In this document: positions 10,096 through 18,026 of the stretch, piece by piece | Position numbering within the stretch: the stretch's first letter is position 1 | Layout of the letters: each line of letters begins with the position of its first letter | Assembly: GCA_029246705.1 (NCBI GenBank) | Contig: JAQWMQ010000023.1 | Location: 96,325 to 160,324 of the forward strand | Length of the DNA stretch: 64,000 bases | DNA from: Phycisphaerales bacterium | GTDB lineage: Bacteria; Planctomycetota; Phycisphaerae; Phycisphaerales; SM1A02 | Reading direction: 5' to 3' | The notes under the pieces: generated by a model | Database searches by the model: none | Told to the model about the DNA's origin: nothing | Seen by the model: the letters and a program-made list of their open reading frames with translations, nothing else | Made by a program: the position numbers and the translations under genes

Positions 10096-10601
10096 GAACC
10101 GAGCCCCATGGCTCGACGCCACATGCTGACCTGACCGAGGTGCATCATGGTGTGACTGCAGGTCATGAAGGTCAGGGCATTGCCGACCAGACCGAAGAAG
10201 TCGCGATAGGGACCCTCGGGCAGTTCGTTTCGGAGAATCTCGGGGTCGACGGAAGGCAGGATCTCGATCGCTCGTTCATGCGTCTCGAAGAAGGCGGAGG
10301 TGATCACGTCCATCGACGCATACCGGCCGTCCTGTTCGACGCACTCCGTACCGTGCGCGTAGGTCTCGGTGGGATAGGGAAGCTCGACGACCGCATCCGG
10401 GCGACCGACCATCTCGAACCAGAAGTTCGGATAGATGGAGAGGTGACCGTAGTTGAACGCGGGGTGGTTGAAATTCGCCATCGGCATGTGCGCGAAGGTC
10501 TTGGGATCGATATCGGTCAGAAGCGAGCGCCCGTACCCGACACACTTCTCGAGTGCGGCGACGATGTGGGTGATGTGGCTGTCGATGGCTTGGTTGGTCA
10601 T
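10086..10601 (-). CDS. DinB-like metal-binding four-helix protein
   Basis: A 171-residue protein of the DinB/YfiT-like fold, whose members bind a metal through three histidines at the end of a four-helix bundle; some are thiol transferases. Candidate ligands are the His residues in NFNHPAFNYGHLSIYP and in the C-terminal CSHTMMHLGQVSMWRRAMG, the helix normally carrying the H-x-x-x-H pair of the family. The ATG at 10601 is preferred over one at 10673 because the latter overlaps the end of the ThiF-like gene and adds a low-complexity tail. The last codons overlap the start region of the giant secreted protein, which suggests translational coupling. No substrate can be assigned. Confidence 0.75.
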   Translation of the reverse strand: MTNQAIDSHITHIVAALEKCVGYGRSLLTDIDPKTFAHMPMANFNHPAFNYGHLSIYPNFWFEMVGRPDAVVELPYPTETYAHGTECVEQDGRYASMDVITSAFFETHERAIEILPSVDPEILRNELPEGPYRDFFGLVGNALTFMTCSHTMMHLGQVSMWRRAMGLGSCM

Positions 10602-10650
10602 GGTGTCTGCAAGTCCGTTGAAAGTATGAAAGGTGAGTCGAGTCAGGTCG

Positions 10651-11760
10651 TCACTGCCCGATGAATCGGGCATAGGTGCTTCGTGCGAATTCAGGTTCGG
10701 GCGAACCGGTGATGATGGCCCGCCCGTCCGGGAAGATCATCAGTTCGACCGCTTCGCCGGAATCGCCTTCGAGCCCTCGAATGGTACCCCTGAGGGTGCC
10801 GTTTCCGAGCAGGAAATCTCCATGCGGTTGCAGTCGTTGCGCCAGCTCGGCGAGGTCAAGCGTCACAGAACCACCTCCGGGGACGATCTGCACGGCGTTG
10901 CGCCCGCAGAGGGTGACCGCCTGTTCCTCGGAAGCCACATCGAGATGGGGAAAGAGCCGTTGTGCGCAACAGGGACAGTCGACCCGGCGGGCCGAGTCGA
11001 GCGTCATGCGTCGCTGGGTGTTCGCCCAGAGGTCCCAGGAGACGAGATCCCGGTCGAGGGCGTCGATCGCGCCCACCATCAGCTTGATCGCCTGGGCGAC
11101 CTGGTGACTGGAGACGGTGGCGACCGCCGCGGCGAGCACGCCCGCGGTATCGCAGGTCGGCGTGGAACCCGGAGGCGGCGCCTCGGGAAAGATGCAGCGC
11201 AGGCAGGGTGTCGACGCGTCTTCGTTCCAGGTGATCGCGGCATCCCGAGCGGACGCCGCGGAACGTCCGGTCGGCAGGATCGGCATCGACATGCCGCCGG
11301 TCGCGACCGCGCCGCCGTAGATCCAGGGAACGCCCTCGCGAACGCAGGCATCGTTCAGCAGGTAGCGCGTCGGAAAGTTGTCGAGCCCGTCGATCACCAG
11401 GTCGACCCCACGCAAAAGTTCGATGACGTTCTCGGTTCCGAGGTGTTCGACCACCGGGTGGACGATAAGTGAACCGTCGATCTCCCGGACCCGCCGCGCG
11501 GCGGCCTCCGCTTTCGGAGTGCCCGAAGTCACGTCGCGTTCGATGTAGAGCGTCTGCCTCTGCAGGTTGGTGGCTTCGACCACGTCACGGTCGAGCAGGG
11601 TCAGCTCCCCCACCCCGGCCCGAGCGAGCTGGTCGGTCACCACCGAGCCGAGCGCCCCGCAGCCGACGACGAGCACATGGGTCGCCGCGATCGCAGCCTG
11701 ACCCGACTCCCCGATTCCGGGCAGGAGCATCTGGCGATGATGTCGGGGGACTTCGGTCAT
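10651..11760 (-). CDS. ThiF/MoeB-type E1-like adenylyltransferase
   Basis: A 369-residue E1-like enzyme that should adenylate the C-terminal Gly-Gly of a ubiquitin-like sulfur carrier (ThiS, MoaD or similar). An ATP-binding Rossmann core starts near residue 30 (VLVVGCGALGSVVTDQLARAG), followed by LLDRDVVEATNLQRQTLY and DGLDNFPTRYLLND, all conserved in MoeB/ThiF. Two CxxC pairs (CLRC and CPCC) make the structural zinc site, and the Cys in TPTCDTAGVL is the usual catalytic cysteine position. The C-terminal 90 residues (from CGRNAVQIVPGG) form the small domain seen in some ThiF-like proteins instead of a rhodanese. No ThiS/MoaD gene lies nearby, so thiamine, molybdopterin or another sulfur pathway cannot be chosen. 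Confidence 0.85.
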   Translation of the reverse strand: MTEVPRHHRQMLLPGIGESGQAAIAATHVLVVGCGALGSVVTDQLARAGVGELTLLDRDVVEATNLQRQTLYIERDVTSGTPKAEAAARRVREIDGSLIVHPVVEHLGTENVIELLRGVDLVIDGLDNFPTRYLLNDACVREGVPWIYGGAVATGGMSMPILPTGRSAASARDAAITWNEDASTPCLRCIFPEAPPPGSTPTCDTAGVLAAAVATVSSHQVAQAIKLMVGAIDALDRDLVSWDLWANTQRRMTLDSARRVDCPCCAQRLFPHLDVASEEQAVTLCGRNAVQIVPGGGSVTLDLAELAQRLQPHGDFLLGNGTLRGTIRGLEGDSGEAVELMIFPDGRAIITGSPEPEFARSTYARFIGQ

Positions 11761-11803
11761 GGGCTGTCCTTGATCGATTCTACATCGAGGCTCGATCTAC
11801 CAG

Positions 11804-11838
11804 AAAAAACCGCCGCACCCTTTCGGGAGCGGCGGTTT
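11804..11838 (-). terminator. Intrinsic terminator after rpsG
   Basis: Read on the minus strand, a 10-bp perfect stem (AAACCGCCGC / GCGGCGGTTT; 11829-11838 with 11807-11816) encloses a loop with an extra CCC/GGG helix and ends in six T residues. It lies about 80 bases after the rpsG stop and separates the ribosomal genes from the thiF-like gene downstream. It therefore also shows that rpsL-rpsG are not followed by fusA in the same transcript. Confidence 0.85.
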
Positions 11839-11915
11839 CGCGTCGGACGAATGCCGGTTTCAGCCGGTCTTCGTTGTCTGTCTCATGCGGCGCCTTGGGA
11901 GGCGCCGGCGGCGGG

Positions 11916-12410
11916 TCACCAGGCGAAGTGGGCGAACGCCTTGTTCGCGTCAGCCATGCGGTGGGTGTTCTCGCGGGTGGTGACGGCCTTGCCCTCGCCA
12001 CGAGCGGCATCCATCAGTTCCTTGGCGAGTCGCAGGTGGACGGGCTTGCCCTTTTCCTCGCGGACCGCGGTGATGATCCAGCGGAAGGTCATCGACTGCT
12101 GTCGACGACGGTTGACCTGGATCGGCACCTGGTAGTTGGCACCACCGACACGCTTCGAGCGCACTTCGACCGAAGGTCGAACGCGGTCGAGGGCCTGGTG
12201 GAACAAGTCAATGGAGGTCTTGGGCAGCTCTTCGTTGTTTTCCTTGTCGAGACGCTTCTGGATCTCGTCGAGTGCGTTGTAGACGACGCGGGTCGCGGTC
12301 GCCTTGTTGCCACCCTTCATCATGCAGTTGATGAAACGAGAAAGGACCTTGTCCTCGTGTCGAGGATCCGGTTCCAGCTGCTGCTCGGCCTTGGTGATAC
12401 GTCCCGCCAT
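11916..12410 (-). CDS. rpsG: 30S ribosomal protein S7
   Basis: Primary 16S rRNA-binding protein that nucleates the head of the small subunit. At 164 residues it is close to the usual 156. Family segments seen include SRFINCMMKGGNKATA, RVGGANYQVPIQVNRRRQQS and RLAKELMDAARGEGKAVTTRENTHRMADANKAFAHF (shown in part), the last being the universal S7 C-terminal helix. It lies 166 bases downstream of rpsL in the same orientation, the usual str-operon order, but fusA and tuf do not follow: an intrinsic terminator and an unrelated gene do. Confidence 0.97.
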   Translation of the reverse strand: MAGRITKAEQQLEPDPRHEDKVLSRFINCMMKGGNKATATRVVYNALDEIQKRLDKENNEELPKTSIDLFHQALDRVRPSVEVRSKRVGGANYQVPIQVNRRRQQSMTFRWIITAVREEKGKPVHLRLAKELMDAARGEGKAVTTRENTHRMADANKAFAHFAW

Positions 12411-12576
12411 TGGGGGAACTCCTTCCGGGGCTCGTCTGCACGCGCTTTCGACCGGCGTGCTTCGTTCATCGCGGGTGGGAGATGGACATTCCCGAGGAGG
12501 TCGTGCCCGCGATTACTTGCCCTGTTGGTTTGTGACCTGGGATGCAGGTCGTTGAATCATGAAGCCAGGCGTCGAA

Positions 12577-12951
12577 TCACTTCTTCGAACGCTTGACACC
12601 GTACTTGGATCGACCCTGCGAGCGTCCATCGACGCCGAGGGAGTCGTGCGAGCCACGGACCACGTGGTAACGCACGCCGGGGAGGTCACGAACACGACCG
12701 CCGCGAACCAGCACGATCGAGTGTTCCTGGAGGTTGTGGCCCTCACCACCGATGTAGGCACTGATCTCACGACCATTGGAGAGGCGCACACGTGCGACCT
12801 TTCGAAGGGCGGAGTTCGGCTTCTTCGGGGTCTGGGTGCGAACCTGCAGGCAGACACCACGCCGCTGTGGACAGGCATCGAGGTCACGAACCTTGGACTT
12901 GGGGTTCGCCTTCCTGCGAGGCTTCCGAATGAGCTGATTGATCGTCGGCAT
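12577..12951 (-). CDS. rpsL: 30S ribosomal protein S12
   Basis: Decoding-centre ribosomal protein, 124 residues, full length. It starts [14 protein letters not shown] and ends GVKRSKK as in most bacteria. The [17 protein letters not shown] segment has lysine at the position whose substitution gives streptomycin resistance elsewhere, so this is the sensitive-type sequence. The conserved [12 protein letters not shown] loop, target of a methylthio modification in some bacteria, is also intact. A candidate promoter lies about 40 bases upstream (minus strand). Confidence 0.97.
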   Translation of the reverse strand: MPTINQLIRKPRRKANPKSKVRDLDACPQRRGVCLQVRTQTPKKPNSALRKVARVRLSNGREISAYIGGEGHNLQEHSIVLVRGGRVRDLPGVRYHVVRGSHDSLGVDGRSQGRSKYGVKRSKK

Positions 12952-12994
12952 GCGGTCTCCGTTGCCCCACCATTTGGGTTGAGGCGAGCCGAGA

Positions 12995-13023
12995 AGAGTA
13001 GGTTCTCTGGGCCATCACTGCAA
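12995..13023 (-). promoter_or_regulatory. Candidate sigma-70 promoter of rpsL-rpsG
   Basis: On the minus strand TTGCAG (13023-13018) and TACTCT (13000-12995) are separated by exactly 17 bases. This would place the transcript start about 37 bases before the rpsL ATG. The -10 resembles the TACTTT at the rpmF candidate promoter. The match is moderate (three of six bases in each box), so this is a pattern-based guess. Confidence 0.4.
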
Positions 13024-13061
13024 GCCCTTGAATGGCCCCGAATGCAGGCTGGAAGCAGAAA

Positions 13062-13631
13062 TCAGCCCAGGCGGTCTCGAACCATGCCCACCAGGACGTC
13101 ACAGCGCTCATTCTCAGCGTGACCTGCATGGCCCCGGGTCCACTGGGGATCGAGGTTGTGATGATGCCGGAGAACGTCCAGCACCCGCCACAGCTCCTCG
13201 TTCAGGACTGGTTTCTTCCTTGAATTGACCCAACCACGCCGTTTCCAGCCGTCAATCCACTCGGAGAGACCCTTGATGACGTATTCACTGTCGGAAACGA
13301 TTCGAACCCGGCAGGGTTGCTCCAGGCTGAGCAGCCCACGAATCACCGCAGTCAGTTCCATTCGGTTGTTGGTGCTGTGCCGCACCGCCCCGGCATGCTC
13401 AATGCCAGATTTGGAATGCCCACCTGCGGGTCTGAGAATGAATGCCCAGCCTCCGGGGCCGGGATTCGGGCTGCACCCACCATCGGTGAAGAGCTCGATA
13501 TCGGGAAGTCCATTGCCAACAGGGATTTGCAGCTCCCCATGGCGGATTTCCTCCTCCGGAATCTCCGGAAGAGCAGACAAGAGAGCCTCGCGATCGACGG
13601 CCTGGGAGGCCTCGGATTGTTCAAATTCCAT
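13062..13631 (-). CDS. rnhA: Ribonuclease HI
   Basis: Endonuclease that cleaves the RNA strand of RNA-DNA hybrids. The catalytic acidic residues are all present: D50 (LFTDGGC), E92 (NRMELTAVI), D114 (VSDSEYVIKG) and D178 (ENERCDVL). The WTRGHAGHAENE segment supplies the flexible-loop histidine. At 189 residues it is longer than the 155-residue E. coli enzyme because of an acidic, non-conserved extension of about 43 residues before the core; it has no recognisable hybrid-binding domain. The gene is divergent from rpmF. The 145-base gap holds a perfect palindrome just upstream of its start. Confidence 0.95.
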   Translation of the reverse strand: MEFEQSEASQAVDREALLSALPEIPEEEIRHGELQIPVGNGLPDIELFTDGGCSPNPGPGGWAFILRPAGGHSKSGIEHAGAVRHSTNNRMELTAVIRGLLSLEQPCRVRIVSDSEYVIKGLSEWIDGWKRRGWVNSRKKPVLNEELWRVLDVLRHHHNLDPQWTRGHAGHAENERCDVLVGMVRDRLG

Positions 13632-13638
13632 CCGAGCA

Positions 13639-13653
13639 GTCTAACTGTTAGAC
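13639..13653. promoter_or_regulatory. Perfect 15-bp palindrome between rnhA and the fab operon
   Basis: GTCTAACTGTTAGAC reads the same on both strands around a single central base. It sits seven bases upstream of the rnhA start and ten bases upstream of the TTGACA of the candidate rpmF-plsX promoter. Its size and position suit a dimeric repressor or activator site, but no regulator is identified. Confidence 0.4.
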
Positions 13654-13662
13654 GTGCTGATC

Positions 13663-13691
13663 TTGACACTCACGCCGCTCAAGCGTACTTT
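13663..13691 (+). promoter_or_regulatory. Candidate sigma-70 promoter of rpmF-plsX-fabHD
   Basis: A consensus TTGACA (13663-13668), a 17-base spacer and TACTTT (13686-13691) lie about 85 bases upstream of rpmF. The -35 is perfect; the -10 keeps the first, second and sixth consensus bases. A palindrome (13639-13653) adjoins it upstream. Confidence 0.55.
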
Positions 13692-13776
13692 TTGCGATTC
13701 GATCGCCGGAAGAGACTTTCGATCCTTGAGGATTGACGACCGACGACTAGACCTAGAGAAATGGATGTGAACGGGC

Positions 13777-13965
13777 ATGCCAGTCCCCGCATTCCGACAA
13801 TCTCCCGGACGCACCCGACGCCGCCGAGCACATGATGCCCTGCGGAAAGTTGCAACGGTCCTCTGTCCCAACTGTGGTGGCTCCAAACGCCCCCACTCCG
13901 CCTGCCGTGCCTGCGGATACGTCCGCCCTGGTCTTCAGGTGAAGGCCACGAGACCGGAAGCCTGA
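13777..13965 (+). CDS. rpmF: 50S ribosomal protein L32
   Basis: A 62-residue basic protein, normal for L32. It starts MPVPAFRQSPGRTRRRRAHD, the family opening, and has a zinc-ribbon pattern CPNCGG...CRACGYVRPG with all four cysteines kept, so this is the zinc-binding (C+) form. It precedes plsX by four bases. The rpmF-plsX-fab order is conserved in many bacteria and links ribosome and membrane-lipid synthesis. Confidence 0.95.
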   Translation: MPVPAFRQSPGRTRRRRAHDALRKVATVLCPNCGGSKRPHSACRACGYVRPGLQVKATRPEA

Positions 13966-13969
13966 CGTC

Positions 13970-14992
13970 ATGCGCGTTGGCGTTGACGTCATGGGCGGCG
14001 ATAACGCCCCCGAAGAAATCGTCAGTGGTTGCATAGCCGTCCTGGATCAACTCCGGAACGATGATGTGCTGGTGCTTGCAGGCCCACGCAAGATCGTCGA
14101 GGACCTGCTCAAGAGGGAAAAGGCCGACGACCCGCGTCTGGTGATCCTGGACACACCCGATGTCATCGGCATGGCCGAGTCACCGGTCGAGGCGGTGCGA
14201 TCGAAGCGCGATTCCTCGATCGTGCGTCTTGCACAGCTGGCCTCTCGCAAGACAGATTCCGAAGAACGACTCGATGCCTGGCTTTCCGCAGGGAACACCG
14301 GCGCCTGTGTCACCGCCTCTGCCATGTACATGCGCCGACTCAAGGGCGTGCACCGACCGGGCATCGTGGTGACCGTGCCGACCTTCGCAGGACCGATCAT
14401 CCTCGTCGACGTTGGTGCGAACATCGAACCAAAGCCGCATCACCTCGCGCAGTACGGAGTCATGGGTTCGGTCTATGCCGAAAAGGTGCTCGGCATCGAA
14501 AACCCCCGCGTGGCGCTGATGAACGTGGGTGGCGAGGAACAAAAGGGCACCGCCGACATGAAGCAGGCTCGCGACCTGCTGCGTGCGACCGGTTCACTGA
14601 ACTTCAAGGGCTACATCGAGGGGCGGGGCGTCTTCAACGGCGAAGCCGACGTGATCATCACCGACGGCATGCTCGGCAACGTGATGCTCAAGCTCGCCGA
14701 GGGACTGTCCACCAGCATCATTCAGGCACTTGCCCACGAGGTGGGCAAGGTCGACCCTGATCTGGCCCAGCGGGTCAAGCCGGTGATCAAGAACCTCTAT
14801 ACCCAGTACGACTACCACGAATACGGTGGAGCACCTCTCATGGGTGCCAACGGTTACTGCATCATCAGCCATGGTTCGAGCAAGTCGAGAACGATCTGCA
14901 ACACGATCCTGCGCGCACGTCAACTGGTCGAGATCGGCATGAACGAGACGATCATTGAGCGTTTGCGTGCGCAGGAAGAAGTCACCGTATGA
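13970..14992 (+). CDS. plsX: Phosphate acyltransferase PlsX
   Basis: Converts acyl-ACP and phosphate to acyl-phosphate for the PlsY route to phosphatidic acid; a peripheral membrane enzyme. The 340-residue length is typical. It begins MRVGVDVMGGDNAPEEIVSG, the PlsX signature, and further has WLSAGNTGACVTAS, IVTVPTFAG-type and LVDVGANIEPKPHHLAQYG segments, DVIITDGMLGNVMLKLAEG, and GGAPLMGANGYCIISHGSS near the C-terminus. It follows rpmF by four bases and overlaps fabH by four (ATGA), so translation of the cluster is coupled. Confidence 0.96.
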   Translation: MRVGVDVMGGDNAPEEIVSGCIAVLDQLRNDDVLVLAGPRKIVEDLLKREKADDPRLVILDTPDVIGMAESPVEAVRSKRDSSIVRLAQLASRKTDSEERLDAWLSAGNTGACVTASAMYMRRLKGVHRPGIVVTVPTFAGPIILVDVGANIEPKPHHLAQYGVMGSVYAEKVLGIENPRVALMNVGGEEQKGTADMKQARDLLRATGSLNFKGYIEGRGVFNGEADVIITDGMLGNVMLKLAEGLSTSIIQALAHEVGKVDPDLAQRVKPVIKNLYTQYDYHEYGGAPLMGANGYCIISHGSSKSRTICNTILRARQLVEIGMNETIIERLRAQEEVTV

Positions 14993-15996
14993 CACAGCCC
15001 CCCGCGGGCCGCGGCGTTCGAATAGTGGGAACCGGATCGTCAGTTCCAGACCAGACACTCAGCAACGCCGACCTCGAGAAGATTCTCGACACCTCAGACG
15101 AGTGGATACAACAACGCACCGGAATCAAGACCCGTCGGGTCGTCGATAAGGCGGCCGGAGGTGGAACCATCGGTCTCGCCTGCAATTCGCTTGCGAGTGC
15201 GGTCGCGAACACCCAGACCGACCCCAAGGATCTTGAGCTGGTGATCTGCGCCTCCGTGACCCAGGAGATGCACTGCCCCTCGGCAGCCTGTCGAGCCGCG
15301 CACCACGTCGGGGCGACCAATGCTGCAGCGTTCGACCTTGGAGCAGCCTGTTCGGGATTCGTCTACGGACTGAACATCGCAGACACCCTGTTGCGACAAG
15401 GCCGGTACAAGAAGATCGCCGTGATCGGTTCCGATGCGATGTCCACCGTGCTGGACTACAGCGAACGCAGCGTCTCCATTCTCTTCGGTGATGCCTCGGG
15501 AGCGGTCATCCTTGAAAGCGTGGAAGACCCGTCACTGGGCTGCATCTACCAGTCGATGGGCGCGGATGCCTCGAACTGGCAGTGCCTCTACCTGCCCACC
15601 AGGCAGGTGGACGTCCCCGAAGTCGACAAGGACAATCCGATCGCCCTTGGCAACCTCCGGATGAACGGACGAGAAGTCTTCAAGTTCGCGGTGAAGAAGT
15701 TCCTTGCGGTCATCGAGGACGCCGTCGAGCAATCGGGCGTCAACATCGACGACATCTCCCAGTTGATCTGCCACCAGTCGAACCTGCGCATCATTGAAAG
15801 CGCTCGAGAGAAACTGGGACTCGAAAAAGAACGGGTCTACGTGAACATCGACCGAGTCGGCAACAGCTCCGCGGGCTCGATCCCCCTTTGTCTGGACGAA
15901 ATGAACCAGGCCGGGAAGATCAAGAAGGGCGAGAAGGTTCTTTTCGTGGCCTTCGGAGGCGGCCTCACCTGGGCCAGTTCCCTCTGGCAGCTCTGA
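14989..15996 (+). CDS. fabH: 3-oxoacyl-ACP synthase III (FabH)
   Basis: Initiates fatty-acid synthesis by condensing an acyl-CoA primer with malonyl-ACP. The Cys-His-Asn triad is visible: C121 in LGAACSGFVYG, His in LICHQSNLRIIESA and Asn in DRVGNSSAGSIPL. The protein opens with GTGSSVPDQTLSNADLEKI and DEWIQQRTGI, both FabH hallmarks, and the length (335) is standard. The ATGA overlap with plsX supports the start. The gene is followed by 111 bases before fabD. Confidence 0.95.
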   Translation: MTQPPAGRGVRIVGTGSSVPDQTLSNADLEKILDTSDEWIQQRTGIKTRRVVDKAAGGGTIGLACNSLASAVANTQTDPKDLELVICASVTQEMHCPSAACRAAHHVGATNAAAFDLGAACSGFVYGLNIADTLLRQGRYKKIAVIGSDAMSTVLDYSERSVSILFGDASGAVILESVEDPSLGCIYQSMGADASNWQCLYLPTRQVDVPEVDKDNPIALGNLRMNGREVFKFAVKKFLAVIEDAVEQSGVNIDDISQLICHQSNLRIIESAREKLGLEKERVYVNIDRVGNSSAGSIPLCLDEMNQAGKIKKGEKVLFVAFGGGLTWASSLWQL

Positions 15997-16107
15997 TTCT
16001 GCCCCTGAACAGCTCCGCCGGGTACCCGCAGGGTGGTATTCTCACGACTCGGAAAAGTGCCGTATGCAGCGATCGCCGAGCCCACACATCGGGAGGATTC
16101 CCCAACC

Positions 16108-17112
16108 GTGACTGATGCAAGAACAGTCCTACTCTGCCCCGGACAGGGTGCCCAGGCCATCGGCATGGGACAGACCTGGGTCGAGACCCACCCGGCGTCC
16201 GCGCAGACCTTTGCCGCCGCCGACGAAGCGGTCACCCTCGAGGTGGACGGGGAGACCCGACGCCTCAGTGAACTGTGCTTCAACGGCCCCGAAGAGACCC
16301 TCAACCGAACCGACGTGAGCCAGCCGGCTCTGTACACCTGTGCCATCGCGGCATACCAGGGACTCCTCGAGGAACACGGCTCGGTCGACCTGACCGCGGC
16401 GGCGGGGCTCTCGCTTGGCGAGTGGACCGCGCTTCATCTCGCGGGTTCGATCGGTTTCATCGACGGCCTCAGGCTCGTCGCCCTGCGCGGGCGACTGATG
16501 CAGGCTGCCGCCGAAGCATCGGATGGCTCGATGGTGGCCCTGATCGGCGCTGACGAGACCCAGGCCCAGGAAGTGTGCGATGAAGGCTCACGAGGCGAGG
16601 TGCTCGTACCAGCGAATTTCAACGCACCCGGGCAGATCGTGCTTTCAGGGGCTGCAGCTGCCTGTGCACGAGCGGTCGAGGTCGCCGATCGAATGGGCCT
16701 GCGTGCCAAGCCCCTCAGTGTTGCCGGCGCCTTTCACAGCCCTTTGATGGAACCGGCAGCCGAGGGTCTTGCGAATGCACTGGAGGGCCTCGATATCGCG
16801 GCACCCAGCGTCCCGGTGTGGAGCAATGTCACTGGCAGGCCCCACGACGAAAATGACACTGATTCGATCAAAACGAGGCTGGTGCAGCAGTTGACCAGCC
16901 CGGTACGATGGAGCCAGTGCTGCGCGTCCATGGTCGAGACCTTGAACGGCCCCGACGCGGATGACACCCCGCTTGCCTGGTGCGAACTGGCACCAGGAAG
17001 CGTCCTGAGAGGATTGTTCAGAAGGGTCGACCGAGCAGTGAAGGTCAAGACCCATGACAAACCGGAGCAAAACCATGTTGAAGCAGAACCCTCGAACCCG
17101 ACCGCTGAATAG
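16108..17112 (+). CDS. fabD: Malonyl-CoA:ACP transacylase
   Basis: Loads malonyl groups from CoA onto acyl carrier protein. PGQGAQAIGMG at the N-terminus and the nucleophile elbow GLSLGEW are the family motifs; the catalytic His is in GAFHSPLMEPA, and PVWSNVTGRP is the conserved C-terminal strand. A longer reading frame opens at 16033, but the GTG at 16108 is the better start: a GGGAGGA ribosome-binding site ends ten bases before it and the protein then begins TDARTVLLCPGQGAQ as usual. This gives 334 residues. The 3' end overlaps the next gene by 38 bases. Confidence 0.93.
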   Translation: MTDARTVLLCPGQGAQAIGMGQTWVETHPASAQTFAAADEAVTLEVDGETRRLSELCFNGPEETLNRTDVSQPALYTCAIAAYQGLLEEHGSVDLTAAAGLSLGEWTALHLAGSIGFIDGLRLVALRGRLMQAAAEASDGSMVALIGADETQAQEVCDEGSRGEVLVPANFNAPGQIVLSGAAAACARAVEVADRMGLRAKPLSVAGAFHSPLMEPAAEGLANALEGLDIAAPSVPVWSNVTGRPHDENDTDSIKTRLVQQLTSPVRWSQCCASMVETLNGPDADDTPLAWCELAPGSVLRGLFRRVDRAVKVKTHDKPEQNHVEAEPSNPTAE

Positions 17113-17887
17113 ACGAATCCTCGTCGGAGGCATCATGCCGGTCCTGGTCGCTCTCAGCACCAGCCTGATCATCGGCGGATGCGCGGAAGAGGAACCGGAA
17201 CCGATCGTCAAGGCGGCACCTCCACCACCTCCGCCACCGCCACCACCACCGGCGCTCACGGCGATCAGCGATCTCATGGCCCAGTACGACATCGACCAGA
17301 GGATCCAACTCTCAGAGGAATTCGCACCGGGCAACGACCCGTCACGCATCGCCGTACTTCAGTTCTATGACGCGATGGTTGGTGGCGATGTTCCCGCGAT
17401 GTCCGTCATGCTCTCGAACACCGACAAGGACGAGCTGATGGTCATGGACGCGGATGGCTCCTTCGCCGATGCGATTGCCGAGATCGGTTCGGTCCAGCTT
17501 CGCTGCGGGTACACGCCGGGCGGCGATGAAGCCGTGGTTGCGATCCTGCAGACCTACGACGACTACCAACCACAGCTCTGGCGATTCACGGCTGATGAAT
17601 ACGGCTCCTCGAAGTTCAGCAGTGGCCCGACCCCGGTCAACGTCATGGACAAGCTCTCTGGCAATGACTGGATTTCCAGCTGGTACCAGCTCCTGGACCA
17701 GGAACTCGCCGTGGCCATGGAACTCGACGAGGCAATCCAGGCACCCATTCGGGACCTGAACAAGGGTGACGACGCGGAGATCTCCGGCGGCGGCGGTTCC
17801 AACCCCGGCGGCCCGGGACGCGGGCGACAGCCCAACCGGGACGCACCGAAGATCGACCCTCCGAGCTTCGAACCCAGCAATTCCTGA
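17075..17887 (+). CDS. Proline-rich lipoprotein in the fab operon
   Basis: About 270 residues, function unknown. After a basic n-region and hydrophobic stretch, the sequence STSLIIGGC supplies a lipobox (I-G-G-C), so the mature protein should be a lipid-anchored envelope protein. It then has an acidic patch (AEEEPEPIVK) and eleven consecutive prolines, a conserved-looking middle domain with SRIAVLQFYDAMVGGDVPAM and DKDELMVMDADGSF, and a Gly/Pro/Asn-rich tail. The ATG at 17075 has a GGAG ribosome-binding site seven bases upstream and lies inside fabD, so it is preferred over the ATG at 17054. A strong terminator follows 57 bases after the stop. The run of prolines would need elongation factor P for efficient translation. 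Confidence 0.8.
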   Translation: MLKQNPRTRPLNRRILVGGIMPVLVALSTSLIIGGCAEEEPEPIVKAAPPPPPPPPPPPALTAISDLMAQYDIDQRIQLSEEFAPGNDPSRIAVLQFYDAMVGGDVPAMSVMLSNTDKDELMVMDADGSFADAIAEIGSVQLRCGYTPGGDEAVVAILQTYDDYQPQLWRFTADEYGSSKFSSGPTPVNVMDKLSGNDWISSWYQLLDQELAVAMELDEAIQAPIRDLNKGDDAEISGGGGSNPGGPGRGRQPNRDAPKIDPPSFEPSNS

Positions 17888-17944
17888 CTGAGCGAGGCCG
17901 AAGGCCCCAGAGCCATCGGGCATGATCATTTCAGGTTAGAATTC

Positions 17945-17975
17945 GCGCTGCTCCGGTCTCGGGGCGGCGCTTTTT
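17945..17975 (+). terminator. Strong intrinsic terminator between the lipoprotein gene and fabG
   Basis: An 11-bp stem (17945-17955 with 17960-17970, two G-T pairs) closes a four-base loop GTCT and is followed directly by five T residues. It ends the rpmF-plsX-fabH-fabD-lipoprotein transcript only 51 bases before the fabG start. Either fabG has its own promoter in that short space or some transcripts read through; the site could act as an attenuator. Confidence 0.85.
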
Positions 17976-17987
17976 CATGGCATTGCA

Positions 17988-18019
17988 TTCTCCAGTTCAT
18001 GGAGAAAGCACAACTGGAG
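17988..18019 (+). promoter_or_regulatory. Two alternative hairpins over the fabG ribosome-binding site
   Basis: Hairpin A is a 7-bp perfect stem TTCTCCA/TGGAGAA (17988-17994 and 18000-18006) with a five-base loop. Hairpin B is an 8-bp perfect stem CTCCAGTT/AACTGGAG (17990-17997 and 18012-18019). They share the same left arm, so only one can form at a time. The right arm of B contains the GGAG (18016-18019) that serves fabG, so B hides it and A frees it. The regulatory role is inferred from structure alone. Confidence 0.5.
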
Positions 18020-18026
18020 CACACCA

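Noticed and set aside
13300..13320. tRNA T-arm-like GATTCGAACCC sequence
   Set aside because: It is inside rnhA, and no acceptor stem or anticodon arm can be built around it.
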